NCBI GenBank assembly: GCA_019359745.1
Contig: JAHHGT010000003.1
Coordinates: 248,001-312,000 of the forward strand
Reading direction: 5' to 3'
DNA: 64,000 bases
Source of the DNA: Aphanothece saxicola GSE-SYN-MK-01-06B
GTDB taxonomy: Bacteria; Cyanobacteriota; Cyanobacteriia; PCC-6307; Cyanobiaceae
A program made the position numbers and the translations under genes. The notes beneath the pieces are model-generated. The model searched no databases, was not told the origin of the DNA, and worked only from the letters and a program-made list of their open reading frames with translations. Shown here piece by piece: positions 37,037 through 44,701 of this stretch (positions within the stretch are counted from its first letter, which is position 1; every line of letters begins with the position of its first letter).

Positions 37037-37657
37037 TCAGTTGAGAACCGGCTGGGGCTCCTGGCTGGTCGAGCGGGGCACCAGGATCTTGCGCAGGGAG
37101 AGGCGCGCGGCCGCGTCGGCATGCTCCAGGTCCGCAACGATCGCGGCGCCTGAATGATCCTCGTCGTCGTCCTGGGGTTCGAGCAGATCCAGCACGGCCT
37201 GGCGCACCCCCGACAGGCGCCGCTCCAGCCTGAGTCGAGCCTGTTGCTCCAACTCCAGCTCCTGCCTCAGCAGCCGGCACTGCCGTTCGGCGGCCTCCTG
37301 GCGCAGGCGATCCCGTTCCCGCTCGGCCTCCTCCAGGGCCGCCTGCTCTTCTTCGGCGATGGCCAGTTGCTGGCGGACGGCCTCGTGGAAGCGCTCCACC
37401 TCCGCTTCGGCCAGGCTCCGGCCCTCCCGGGCCTCGGCCAGTTCAGCCTCGAGACGTTCCCGTTCCAGGCGGGCCTCCTGCTGCTGGGCGGCCACCTCAT
37501 GGGCCCTGCTGGCGGCGGTGGCCTCCAGGTGGCGCCGGAAGCGCCGCTCCTGCTCCAGTTCCTCACGCAGGGCGTCGACTTCGCTGCTGGCGGTGGCGAT
37601 CAGACTCTGGGCCTGGGCCGTGAGGGCCTCGACCGCCTGGGAGAAGGAGGGGGACAT
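37037..37657 (-). CDS. Coiled-coil protein, function unknown
   Basis: The 206-residue product is a single long coiled coil from about residue 25 to 155 (LREELEQERRFRRHLEATAA, ERERLEAELAEAREGRSLAE, EEEQAALEEAERERDRLRQE), rich in Glu, Arg, Gln and Ala. An acidic DDDEDHSG stretch and a short C-terminal tail follow. No enzymatic motif is present. Composition in such proteins makes matches by eye unreliable. It precedes the long MscS gene with no gap if the CTG start is used, so a structural partner of the channel is possible but unproven. Confidence 0.7.
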   Translation of the reverse strand: MSPSFSQAVEALTAQAQSLIATASSEVDALREELEQERRFRRHLEATAASRAHEVAAQQQEARLERERLEAELAEAREGRSLAEAEVERFHEAVRQQLAIAEEEQAALEEAERERDRLRQEAAERQCRLLRQELELEQQARLRLERRLSGVRQAVLDLLEPQDDDEDHSGAAIVADLEHADAAARLSLRKILVPRSTSQEPQPVLN

Positions 37658-37690
37658 CGGCGTGCGCAGGGAAAGAACGGTGTCAACGCT

Positions 37691-38767
37691 TTAAGTCTGC
37701 GAGGGGGGGCTTGTCGGTAGCGATGGGCTCCTCGCATGGGTGGCACCGTTGCTGCAACCCCGGATGTTGGTGCGAGACCGGCGCAGCAGGATGGACGGGG
37801 CGATGCCGTAGCGCTGCTGAAAGCTGGCGGCGAAGGACGACAGCTGGACGAAACCGTGGCGGCGGGCGATGGCGGCCACGGTCTCGCCGGGCTGGGCCAG
37901 CAGCAGATCGGCGCGCACCGCGCTGAGCCGCTGGCGCTTCACCCACTGCATGGGGCTGCAGCCGAACCGCCGCTGGAACAGATACTGCAGGTTGCGCTGG
38001 GAGTAGGCGCTGCGCCGACTGAGCTCCGTGGCGGTGATCGGGGCGTGCAGGTTGGCCTGGATCCACTCCAGCAGCGCGTCGAAGGGGTGATCCCCACGGT
38101 GGTTGGGGTCGGCGCGATCCATCCCCCTCACCGCGTCCGGGCAGACGATGGCGGCCACCAGCCGGAACAGCAGATCCTCGAGCTGGAAGGCGCTGAGCCC
38201 GCCCACCGACCGCAGCAGCGGGGCCTCAAGCATCCGCAGCGCCAGGTGGAGATGGCGCAGCAGCTCGGCCTGCTCCGCTGATGCGCTGCCGTCCACCCGC
38301 AGGGTGTGCTCAAAGGCCGGGGCCCAGCCTCCGGCCCTGTCGCCGAAGCCGCCGATGGCGGCGGCCGTCTCGGCCAGCCGCCGGCGATCGAGGCAGATCA
38401 TCACCTCCTCGAAGCTGCCGGTGCTGGCCGTGAAGGCGGCGCCTGGCAGGTACGCCGCCATCGGCCCGGCCTCGAGCTTCAGCCGTTGGCCGTCGCTCGC
38501 CACCTCGGCAACACCGGACAGCGGCAGGGTCAGGGTGGCGATCGAGGAGTCGTCGAAGCCGATCTCCAGGGGGGAGTGGCGGCTGCAGGACACCGCGACC
38601 TGCCCCATGTGGATGACGCCGCTGCGATGGAAGAAGCCACCGCTCCGGGGGGACTCCAGGAAGGCGTTGAGGGGGAAGTCCCGCGCCACCCGATCGAGCA
38701 GGGCGGCGGGGTCGTTGACCTCCACCGCCCGCGACTCCAGCAGCGTGAGCGGGGCCGTGGCCGTCAT
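37691..38767 (-). CDS. AraC family transcriptional regulator
   Basis: From ATG 38767 the product has 358 residues. It has an AraC-type N-terminal sensing domain (AraC_binding_2-like; SGGFFHRSGVIHMGQVAVSC, LPLSGVAEVASDG, AAYLPGAAFTAS) and two C-terminal helix-turn-helix motifs in about 255-345 (TATELSRRSAYSQRNLQYLFQRRFG, given in part; ETVAAIARRHGFVQLSSFAASFQQRYG in part). The last 20 residues are Ser/Pro-rich. The start overlaps the stop of the pilin-like gene upstream by four bases (ATGA), so the two are probably expressed together. The ligand is unknown. Confidence 0.9.
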   Translation of the reverse strand: MTATAPLTLLESRAVEVNDPAALLDRVARDFPLNAFLESPRSGGFFHRSGVIHMGQVAVSCSRHSPLEIGFDDSSIATLTLPLSGVAEVASDGQRLKLEAGPMAAYLPGAAFTASTGSFEEVMICLDRRRLAETAAAIGGFGDRAGGWAPAFEHTLRVDGSASAEQAELLRHLHLALRMLEAPLLRSVGGLSAFQLEDLLFRLVAAIVCPDAVRGMDRADPNHRGDHPFDALLEWIQANLHAPITATELSRRSAYSQRNLQYLFQRRFGCSPMQWVKRQRLSAVRADLLLAQPGETVAAIARRHGFVQLSSFAASFQQRYGIAPSILLRRSRTNIRGCSNGATHARSPSLPTSPPSQT

Positions 38768-39288
38768 TCGTTGACGATCGAGGCCGTGACTTCCACCGAG
38801 GCATCGCCGCATTGCACGATCCGGCCGGTGGGATTGGCCACCAGGCTGCCGAGCACAAGCTGGGGATCGGCCGGACGGATCTGACCCGGCTGGATGTTCA
38901 TGCAGATGATCGTCGTGATTTTGGGATTCTGGGTGGGGGTGAGGAAGGCCGCGCCCACGTAGGCATTGAGCTGGCCCACCTTGGGCGACTGGGCTGGAAT
39001 CACATAGCTGTAGGCCGCTTCGGTGGTGGTGCGAACGGCGTAGTCGAAGGACGCCGGCAGGGTGATGCCGAAATCCTGCTGGATGGTTGAGACCGTGGCC
39101 CGGAAGGCGCCGTTCTTCTGGAAATAGGTGCGCTGGCCTTCCATCATCCGGGCCACGGCGTTGAGCGCTGCCGTCTGATCAGGGCTCGCCTGCGGCTGAG
39201 CCTTGGCGGCCGGAGAGGTCGCCGCGATGGCGAGGACCAGGCAGGCCAGCAGCGTCGGGCGGGCGTGGCGTGGATGGGGGGAGGTCAT
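38764..39288 (-). CDS. Exported type IV pilin-like protein without a prepilin motif
   Basis: From ATG 39288 the product has 174 residues. It has an ordinary cleavable signal peptide (LLACLVLAIAATSPAAKAQ), then a region like the globular part of cyanobacterial pilin-like G/H proteins (LNAVARMMEGQRTYFQKNGAF, DFGITLPASFDYAVRTTTEA) and two Cys near the C-terminus. No G-F-T-L-x-E prepilin cleavage site is present, so it is probably a secreted pilin-domain protein rather than an assembled pilin. The function is unknown. Its stop overlaps the araC-type gene's start. Confidence 0.65.
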   Translation of the reverse strand: MTSPHPRHARPTLLACLVLAIAATSPAAKAQPQASPDQTAALNAVARMMEGQRTYFQKNGAFRATVSTIQQDFGITLPASFDYAVRTTTEAAYSYVIPAQSPKVGQLNAYVGAAFLTPTQNPKITTIICMNIQPGQIRPADPQLVLGSLVANPTGRIVQCGDASVEVTASIVNE

Positions 39289-39551
39289 GGGTGGGGGAGA
39301 CGGAATCCTGGTCGTGGGTTGGTTGCCTGCGGAGATCCTGCTGGACAGGGAACAGCCTGGTCTCTTGCCTGACAAGTTCCGGGTGGAAGTTCTGCGCTCT
39401 TGCGACAGTCTTGCCGCCCTGCATTCCATGGCGGCCGGTCGCCCGATCGATCGGCCAACGAGTGTGTCGAAGGTGATCGATGCCACCCTGAAGCGACCGT
39501 TCACGCCCCCACAATGCGGGCCTTGAGCCATCTGCAGGGCCCAGCGAATCC
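39289..39551. other. Divergent intergenic region between pilin-like and FGE genes
   Basis: These 263 bases lie between two divergent genes and must hold both promoters. They are slightly less GC-rich than the flanks. No operator repeat, terminator or RNA gene was recognised. Confidence 0.45.
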
Positions 39552-40562
39552 GTGCTTGTTCATCGTCCTGATGCCTGGGCCTTTCCCCTGCTGGCCGCTC
39601 TGCTGATCCTGGCTCTGGGGATGGGAATGGTGCTGCTGGCGCCAGCCCCTGCCCAGGCGGCGGAGAGCTGCCCTCCGTCGATGGCCCCCATCCCCGGCGG
39701 CCGCTACCGGATCGGCGCGGCCGGCCGCCTGCCGGAGGAGGCGGAGTCGGAGGCGCCGGTGCGGCTGCAGCCCTTCTGCATCGGCCGCACGGAGGTGACC
39801 AACCGCGCCTTCGCCGCCTTCGTGGCCGCCACCGGCTACCGGACCCAGGCGGAGCAGCCCCTGCCGCAGGAGCAGTTCCCAGGGCTCTCCGACGCCGAGC
39901 GCCGCCCCGGCTCGGTGGTGTTCCGGCCGCCCTCCCCCGGCGAGCCCCTGGGGGAGCTCAGCTGGTGGCAGTGGGTGCCGGGGGCCGACTGGCGCCATCC
40001 CGAGGGCCCCGGCAGTTCCATCGATGAGCGGCTCGACCATCCGGTGGTGCAGGTGTCGCTGGCGGATGCCGAGGCCTACGCGGCCTGGGCCGGCGCCGCC
40101 CTCCCCAGCGAGGCCCAGTGGGAGTTCGCCGCCCGGGGCGGCCTGCGGGATCGGGCCTTCAGCTGGGGCAGCACCTGGCGGCCGGGCCTGGCCAACACCT
40201 GGCAGGGGGAGTTCCCCGTCCGCAACACCGCAGGCGATGGCTTCACCGGCACCGCTCCGGTGGGCAGTTTTTCCCCCAACGGCTACGGACTGCAGGACAT
40301 GACCGGCAATGTCTGGGAGTGGACGGCGGACTGGTACCGGCCTGGCCACGACCGCCTCGCCGACCAGGACGACCCTGTGCTGGCCGACCCCGCCGCCAGC
40401 AGCGATCCGCGGGAGCCCGGGGTGGCCAAGCACGTCATCAAGGGGGGCTCCTTCCTGTGCGCCCCCAACTACTGCAGCCGCTACCGGCCGGCGGCGCGGG
40501 AGGCCGAGAGCCCCGACACCGGCACCTCCCACATCGGCTTCCGACTCGTTTCCCCTCTCTGA
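39552..40562 (+). CDS. Formylglycine-generating enzyme (SUMF1 family), exported
   Basis: The 336-residue product, starting at GTG 39552, has a signal sequence (PLLAALLILALGMGMVLLAPAPAQA) and a full FGE domain: PGGRYRIGA, IGRTEVTNRAFAAFV, HPVVQVSLADAEAYAAWAG, LPSEAQWEFAARGG, NGYGLQDMTGNVWEW, and IKGGSFLCAPNYCSRYRPAAR with the paired active-site Cys C303 and C308 that bind copper in aerobic FGE. It oxidises the Cys of a C-x-P-x-R motif in sulfatases to formylglycine. The gene next to it encodes such a sulfatase six bases downstream, so that is the likely client. Confidence 0.93.
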   Translation: MLVHRPDAWAFPLLAALLILALGMGMVLLAPAPAQAAESCPPSMAPIPGGRYRIGAAGRLPEEAESEAPVRLQPFCIGRTEVTNRAFAAFVAATGYRTQAEQPLPQEQFPGLSDAERRPGSVVFRPPSPGEPLGELSWWQWVPGADWRHPEGPGSSIDERLDHPVVQVSLADAEAYAAWAGAALPSEAQWEFAARGGLRDRAFSWGSTWRPGLANTWQGEFPVRNTAGDGFTGTAPVGSFSPNGYGLQDMTGNVWEWTADWYRPGHDRLADQDDPVLADPAASSDPREPGVAKHVIKGGSFLCAPNYCSRYRPAAREAESPDTGTSHIGFRLVSPL

Positions 40563-40568
40563 GCACCC

Positions 40569-43133
40569 ATGGCTGAGCGTCCCCTGACCCGCTTCAACGC
40601 CACGCTCGGCCGCCTGCTGCGGCGGCTGGTGCCGGCCTGCCTGGCCCTGGCCCTGGTGGGCTGGTCGTTCAGAGCCGTTCCAGCCCTGGCCCAGCGGATC
40701 ACGGGCACGCCGGGGGCCCCGAATGCCACCACCACGATTTCCGGCACCCAGCTGCCCGCCCCGGCGCCCCCCTTCGGCGGGGTGATCAAGGACGGGGCGC
40801 TGCAGTCGAAGCCCTGGTGGGCGCCGCGGATCACGCCACCGGCTGGCGCACCCAACGTGCTGCTGATCATCACCGACGACGCCGGTTTCGGCGTGCCCAG
40901 CACTTTCGGCGGCGTGATCCCCACGCCGGCGATGGAGCGCGTGGCCAGGGCGGGGTTGCGGTACAACCGCATGTTCTCCACGGCGCTGTGCTCCCCCACC
41001 CGCGCCGCCCTGATCACGGGCCGCAACCACCACTCCGCCGGCTTCGGGGTGATCGCGGAGCAATCCACCGGCTTCCCCGGCTACAACAGCCTCATTGAGC
41101 GTGACAAGGCCACGATCGGCCGCCTGCTCAAGGACAACGGCTATTCCACCGCCTGGTTCGGCAAGGACCACAACGTGCCCGCCTTCCAGGCCAGCCAGAG
41201 CGGGCCCTTCGACCAGTGGCCCACGGGCATGGGCTTTGAGTACTTCTACGGCTTCGTGGGTGGGGACGCCAACCAGTGGCAGCCCAATCTGTTCCGCAAC
41301 ACCACCCAGATCTATCCCTTCGAGGGCCAGGCCCCCGGCAGCTGGAACCTGGTGACGGCGATGGCCGATGACGCCATCGACTACATGACGCGGATGCACC
41401 AGATCAACCCCAGCAAGCCGCTGTTCATCAAGTACGCCCCCGGTGCCACCCATGCGCCCCACCATCCCACCAAGGAGTGGGTGGACAAAATCCATGCCAT
41501 GCATCTCTTTGATGATGGCTACGAGAAGCTGAGGGAGCGCATCTTCGCCAACCAGAAACAACTCGGCGTGATTCCGAAAGACGCCAAGCTCGACCCCTGG
41601 CCCGCCGATGTGATCACCCCCTGGGACCAGTTGAGCCCGGAGGCCCAGAAACTGTTCATCCGCCAGGTCGAGGTGTTCGCCGCCTACGCCGCCTACAGCG
41701 ATGACGAAATCGGCCGGGTGATCCAGCAGTTCGACGATCTCGGCAAGCTCGACAACACCCTGATCATCTACATCAACGGCGACAACGGCACCAGCGCCGA
41801 AGGCGGGCCCCTGGGAACCCCCAACGAAGTGGCCTTCTTCAACGGCCTCAACAAGCTGCCTGTCGAGGTGCAGATGAAGTTCTTCGATGTGTGGGGCACC
41901 GATCTCACCTACAACCACATGTCGGCGGGCTGGTCCTGGGCGTTTGACACGCCGTTCAGCTGGTTCAAGCAGAACGCCTCCCGCCTGGGCGGTGTGAACC
42001 AGAACATGGTGGTGTCGTGGCCGGCGCGCATCAAGGACAAAGGGGCCCTGCGCGAGCAGTTCGTGCACGTGATCGACGTGGTGCCGACGATCCTGGAGGC
42101 GGCCGGTCTGAAGGCGCCCGAGGTGGTGGACGGGATCCCCCAGAAGCCGATCGAAGGCACCAGCTTCGTTTACACCTTCGATGGCAAGAATGCCAAGGCG
42201 CCCTCAAGGCACGAGCGCCAGTACTTCGAGATGATGGGTCAGTGGGCGCTCTACGACAAGGGCTGGTTGCTGAGCACCAAGGTGAACCGGGCTCCCTGGG
42301 ACGCCTTCGGCCCGGCCAACCCGGATCCGCTCAACAACCAGACCCTGGAGCTCTACAACCTCAACACTGATTTCAGTCAGACCACTGACCTGGCGGCCCA
42401 GAACCCCGGCAAGCTGAAGGAGATGAAGGCGGCGTTCATCGCCGAGGCCAACAAGTACCAGGTGTTCCCGCTCGATGCCTCGGTGGCGGCGCGGATCGTG
42501 GCGCCCCGGCCCAACATCACCGCCGGCCGCAGCGAGTTCGTCTACACCCATCCGATGGTGGGCCTGCCCCAGGGCGCGTCGCCCCTGCTGCTGAACACCT
42601 CCTACACCGTGACGGCCGACATCGACGTGCCAGCCGGCGGCGCCGAGGGCATGCTGCTCACCTCCGGCGGCCGCTTTGGCGGCTACGGCTTCTACCTGAA
42701 GAACAGCAAGCCCGTGTGGCTCTGGAACATGGTCGATCTGGAGCGCCTGAAGTGGGAGGGCACCGAACCCCTTTCCCCCGGCAAACACAAGGTGGAGTTC
42801 GATTTCGTCTACGACGGCAAGGGGGCTGGCACCCTGGCCTTCAACGACTTCAGCGGCGTTGGCCGCCCCGGCACCGGCAGCCTCAAGGTGGACGGCAAGG
42901 TGGTGGCCACCAAGACCATGCCCAAAACCCTGCCGATGATCCTGCAGTGGGACGAGAGCTTCGACATCGGCTCCGACACCCTCACCGGTGTCAACGACGC
43001 CGACTACAAGCCGCCGTTCCGCTTCACCGGCACGCTCAACAAGCTCACCCTCAAGCTCGATCGGCCCCAGCTGTCGCCGGAGGAGATCAGGAGCCTGGAG
43101 GCGGCGATGCGCACCAAGGCGGCCAGTGAGTGA
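40569..43133 (+). CDS. Arylsulfatase, type I (formylglycine-dependent), exported
   Basis: The 854-residue protein has a signal peptide (LRRLVPACLALALVGWSFRAVPALAQ in part) and a type I sulfatase domain: LLIITDDAGFG (metal-binding Asp pair), LCSPTRAALITGR with the modified C141 in the C-x-P-x-R box, WFGKDHNVP, KYAPGATHAPHH, and INGDNGTSAEGGP. The C-terminal 280 or so residues form a second beta-rich domain (PAGGAEGMLLTSGGRFGGYGF) as in large AtsA-like enzymes. It hydrolyses sulfate esters in the periplasm or outside, perhaps to gain sulfate or act on polysaccharides. It is cotranscribed with its maturase. Confidence 0.94.
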   Translation: MAERPLTRFNATLGRLLRRLVPACLALALVGWSFRAVPALAQRITGTPGAPNATTTISGTQLPAPAPPFGGVIKDGALQSKPWWAPRITPPAGAPNVLLIITDDAGFGVPSTFGGVIPTPAMERVARAGLRYNRMFSTALCSPTRAALITGRNHHSAGFGVIAEQSTGFPGYNSLIERDKATIGRLLKDNGYSTAWFGKDHNVPAFQASQSGPFDQWPTGMGFEYFYGFVGGDANQWQPNLFRNTTQIYPFEGQAPGSWNLVTAMADDAIDYMTRMHQINPSKPLFIKYAPGATHAPHHPTKEWVDKIHAMHLFDDGYEKLRERIFANQKQLGVIPKDAKLDPWPADVITPWDQLSPEAQKLFIRQVEVFAAYAAYSDDEIGRVIQQFDDLGKLDNTLIIYINGDNGTSAEGGPLGTPNEVAFFNGLNKLPVEVQMKFFDVWGTDLTYNHMSAGWSWAFDTPFSWFKQNASRLGGVNQNMVVSWPARIKDKGALREQFVHVIDVVPTILEAAGLKAPEVVDGIPQKPIEGTSFVYTFDGKNAKAPSRHERQYFEMMGQWALYDKGWLLSTKVNRAPWDAFGPANPDPLNNQTLELYNLNTDFSQTTDLAAQNPGKLKEMKAAFIAEANKYQVFPLDASVAARIVAPRPNITAGRSEFVYTHPMVGLPQGASPLLLNTSYTVTADIDVPAGGAEGMLLTSGGRFGGYGFYLKNSKPVWLWNMVDLERLKWEGTEPLSPGKHKVEFDFVYDGKGAGTLAFNDFSGVGRPGTGSLKVDGKVVATKTMPKTLPMILQWDESFDIGSDTLTGVNDADYKPPFRFTGTLNKLTLKLDRPQLSPEEIRSLEAAMRTKAASE

Positions 43134-43134
43134 C

Positions 43135-43512
43135 TCAGGGCCTGGCAGGACACAGCCGCCGCCATTCCCCCAAGGCCTCGCCGGCGGCGTAGAACTTCCG
43201 CAGGCTCATCGCCGCGTCGTAGCGCTGCTTCTGCAGCGAGCCGGCCCAGGAGGCGGCAGGGCAGCTCTGGGGAGCGGCTCCTGCCTTGGGAGGTTGTTCG
43301 GCCGCATCCACCCCCAGCCTTAGCCGGAACAGGCCTTCCTGGCCGTACTGCTGCCTGAAAGCCTCGCGATCAATCGGCGCCAGGGAACCGTTGCCGGGTT
43401 CCATGATCCCTTGCGCCTGGCCGACGGACGGGATGTTGGGCGGGACAAGCAGCGCCAGGCCCGCCGCGAGGCCGGCGGTCCGACGTCGCCGCCATGGAGC
43501 TCGGGGAGTCAA
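43135..43512 (-). CDS. Small exported protein, function unknown
   Basis: The 125-residue product has a signal peptide (RTAGLAAGLALLVPPNIPSVGQAQ) and a mature part with two Cys (SCPAASWAGSLQKQRYDAAMSLRKFY, written in part; RRLCPARP) and charged helices. Convergent with the sulfatase gene (one-base gap). It is the last chromosomal-looking gene before the tRNA fragment. No family was recognised. Start at ATG 43512. Confidence 0.55.
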   Translation of the reverse strand: MTPRAPWRRRRTAGLAAGLALLVPPNIPSVGQAQGIMEPGNGSLAPIDREAFRQQYGQEGLFRLRLGVDAAEQPPKAGAAPQSCPAASWAGSLQKQRYDAAMSLRKFYAAGEALGEWRRLCPARP

Positions 43513-43645
43513 GGGCCAGTGGCAGGGGATTTGGCCATGCTGTTGCCCGCCCCGGGGCTGGCCATGTCCAGGTCAGCCAGCTTGCCCACAGCACCTTGGC
43601 CGGGAGGCGATCACAAAAGCCCCATGGGGCCGTTTATCAATGAAA

Positions 43646-43691
43646 TGGAGCCAAGCGGATTCGAACCGCTGACCCCCTGCATGCCATGCAG
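43646..43691 (-). tRNA. 3' half of tRNA-Ala(GGC): candidate attachment site of a genomic island
   Basis: On the minus strand this 46-bp segment reads CTGCATGGCATGCAG (anticodon arm, GGC), then the variable loop, then the T arm with GGTTCGAATCC, and the acceptor TTGGCTCCA without CCA. The D arm, the 5' acceptor strand and the 5' side of the anticodon arm's neighbourhood are absent; homology stops at 43,691. This is what remains when an element integrates into the 3' end of a tRNA gene: the old chromosomal 3' half is displaced from the intact gene. The intact copy should lie beyond the right edge. Confidence 0.75.
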
Positions 43692-43749
43692 ACTAACATC
43701 GCTTGCAAGTCTTTGCTTTGACTGCCTTCTGAGGATTTCTGTGGATGCC

Positions 43750-43769
43750 CGTTTGCAGAAGCGTTTGCA
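43750..43769. repeat. Direct repeat CGTTTGCA x2 near the tRNA fragment
   Basis: CGTTTGCA occurs at 43,750-43,757 and 43,762-43,769, 12 bases apart centre to centre. It lies about 60 bases inside the island from the tRNA fragment, the kind of place where arm-type binding sites of a tyrosine recombinase are found. This role is inferred. Confidence 0.4.
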
Positions 43770-44138
43770 AAAATTGCCTGCCACTTGAAGGAATCCCAGG
43801 GCGACTCTCCGATCTTCCTCAAGGTGGTCGACCCATCACGCCTGGGTGGCCCTGTAAAGCCCTCTACGGGGCGTGGAGGGGCAATGGGCAAAGACGACGT
43901 CGGCCGCTCTTCGGACCCCTTCCAGGTTCTTGTAGAGGGGCATCGAGGGGCGTCGGCCTCGTTGCTCGATCGATAACTGGCGCTTTCGGTTCTTGAGAGT
44001 GGTACCTGTCCAAGAGAGGTTGAGATTCAGGATGCGGTGAAGGATCTCCGACGGCCCAGCAATGGACTGAGGTGAGACAGAGGTTCATGGGGTTTTCGGT
44101 GCATGTATAGATCGTGCGCCCGCGCGTCCGCCCGCATG

Positions 44139-44159
44139 CCCGCCCGCATCGCGGGCGGG
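44139..44159. repeat. GC-rich inverted repeat
   Basis: CCCGCCCGC, loop ATC, GCGGGCGGG: a perfect 9-bp stem with a 3-base loop and no T tract. Function unknown. Confidence 0.5.
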
Positions 44160-44193
44160 AGGTTTGCAATGGATCCACCCCTGCAGAAGGGGT

Positions 44194-44319
44194 GAGATTG
44201 GGTTGAACGTTGAAATCCCATGCAGCGGAAGAGAAAACTCAACCCAATCTCAGTTGTGTCTTGGGTTGAACGCGAAATTTGGGTTGAATCTTTGGGTTGA
44301 ATCTTTGAGGGGGTTGACC
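44194..44319. repeat. GGGTTGA repeat cluster (iteron-like)
   Basis: The core GGGTTGA appears at about 44,200, 44,263, 44,281, 44,294 and 44,311 on the plus strand and inverted at 44,239-44,245. GAGATTGGGTTGA (44,194-44,206) and its exact complement (44,239-44,251) form a 13-bp inverted repeat. TTTGGGTTGAATC is repeated exactly in tandem at 44,278-44,290 and 44,291-44,303. Clusters like this are seen in plasmid iterons and in operators. Neither role is proven here. Confidence 0.7.
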
Positions 44320-44640
44320 AGGGGAGTTGACTCCTATTGGAAAGGTCTGCCTCGAAGGCCTCTCCTCTTGGGCGGATCCGCCCCTGAGGAGGAATCGAGG
44401 AGGATGAGGTTGTATTCAGTTTCTGTAACAGCCTGAATAGCCGAGGAGCAGTGGGTGATCGGGGGTCAAGTTTCTTCGCTAACGGTCAGGCGCTTGAACT
44501 AGGCCGTCCGCCCGGCAGCGACGGCAATCTCGGCGAGGCCGCCATGTGATCTAGCAGCATGAAGATGCACTCACAGCCAATGGGCCTGCAGCGAAGTCTT
44601 GTTCCTGAGAGGAATGCATAGGTCTATTCATAGGAAGTAG

Positions 44641-44669
44641 AAAAAAGGCCCCCGAAAATCCGGGGGCCT
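44641..44669 (-). terminator. Rho-independent terminator after the ardC-like pseudogene
   Basis: Perfect 9-bp stem (AGGCCCCCG, loop of 6, CGGGGGCCT) followed in the minus direction by six T residues. It lies 32 bases beyond the second, presumably original, stop codon of the ArdC-like gene. Confidence 0.85.
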
Positions 44670-44701
44670 GATGTCAGGATGTCAGCTAGAAGATCGGGTG
44701 A

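Larger units (their letters stand above)
43692..44640. other. Gene-poor left end of the island
   Basis: About 950 bases with no supportable gene. They are visibly less GC-biased and less codon-structured than the flanking chromosome. They hold the CGTTTGCA direct repeat, a 9-bp GC-rich hairpin at 44,139-44,159, and the GGGTTGA repeat cluster. No integrase gene is visible next to the tRNA fragment. Confidence 0.6.

Noticed and set aside
39501-42068. 855-codon open frame antisense to the FGE and sulfatase genes
   Set aside because: Rich in Gly, Ala, Gln, His and Arg with no domain; it mirrors two well-supported genes and arises from high GC at third positions.
43646-43720. Complete tRNA-Ala gene
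   Set aside because: Only the anticodon loop to acceptor 3' half is present; the sequence beyond 43,691 does not form a D arm or 5' acceptor strand.
43637-43891. Integrase gene or remnant ending at the tRNA fragment
   Set aside because: The 84-codon minus-strand frame over the tRNA fragment has no tyrosine recombinase motif (no R-H-R-Y residues).
44194-44319. CRISPR array
   Set aside because: The GGGTTGA units are only 7-13 bp, occur in both orientations and lack regular unique spacers; no cas gene is nearby.
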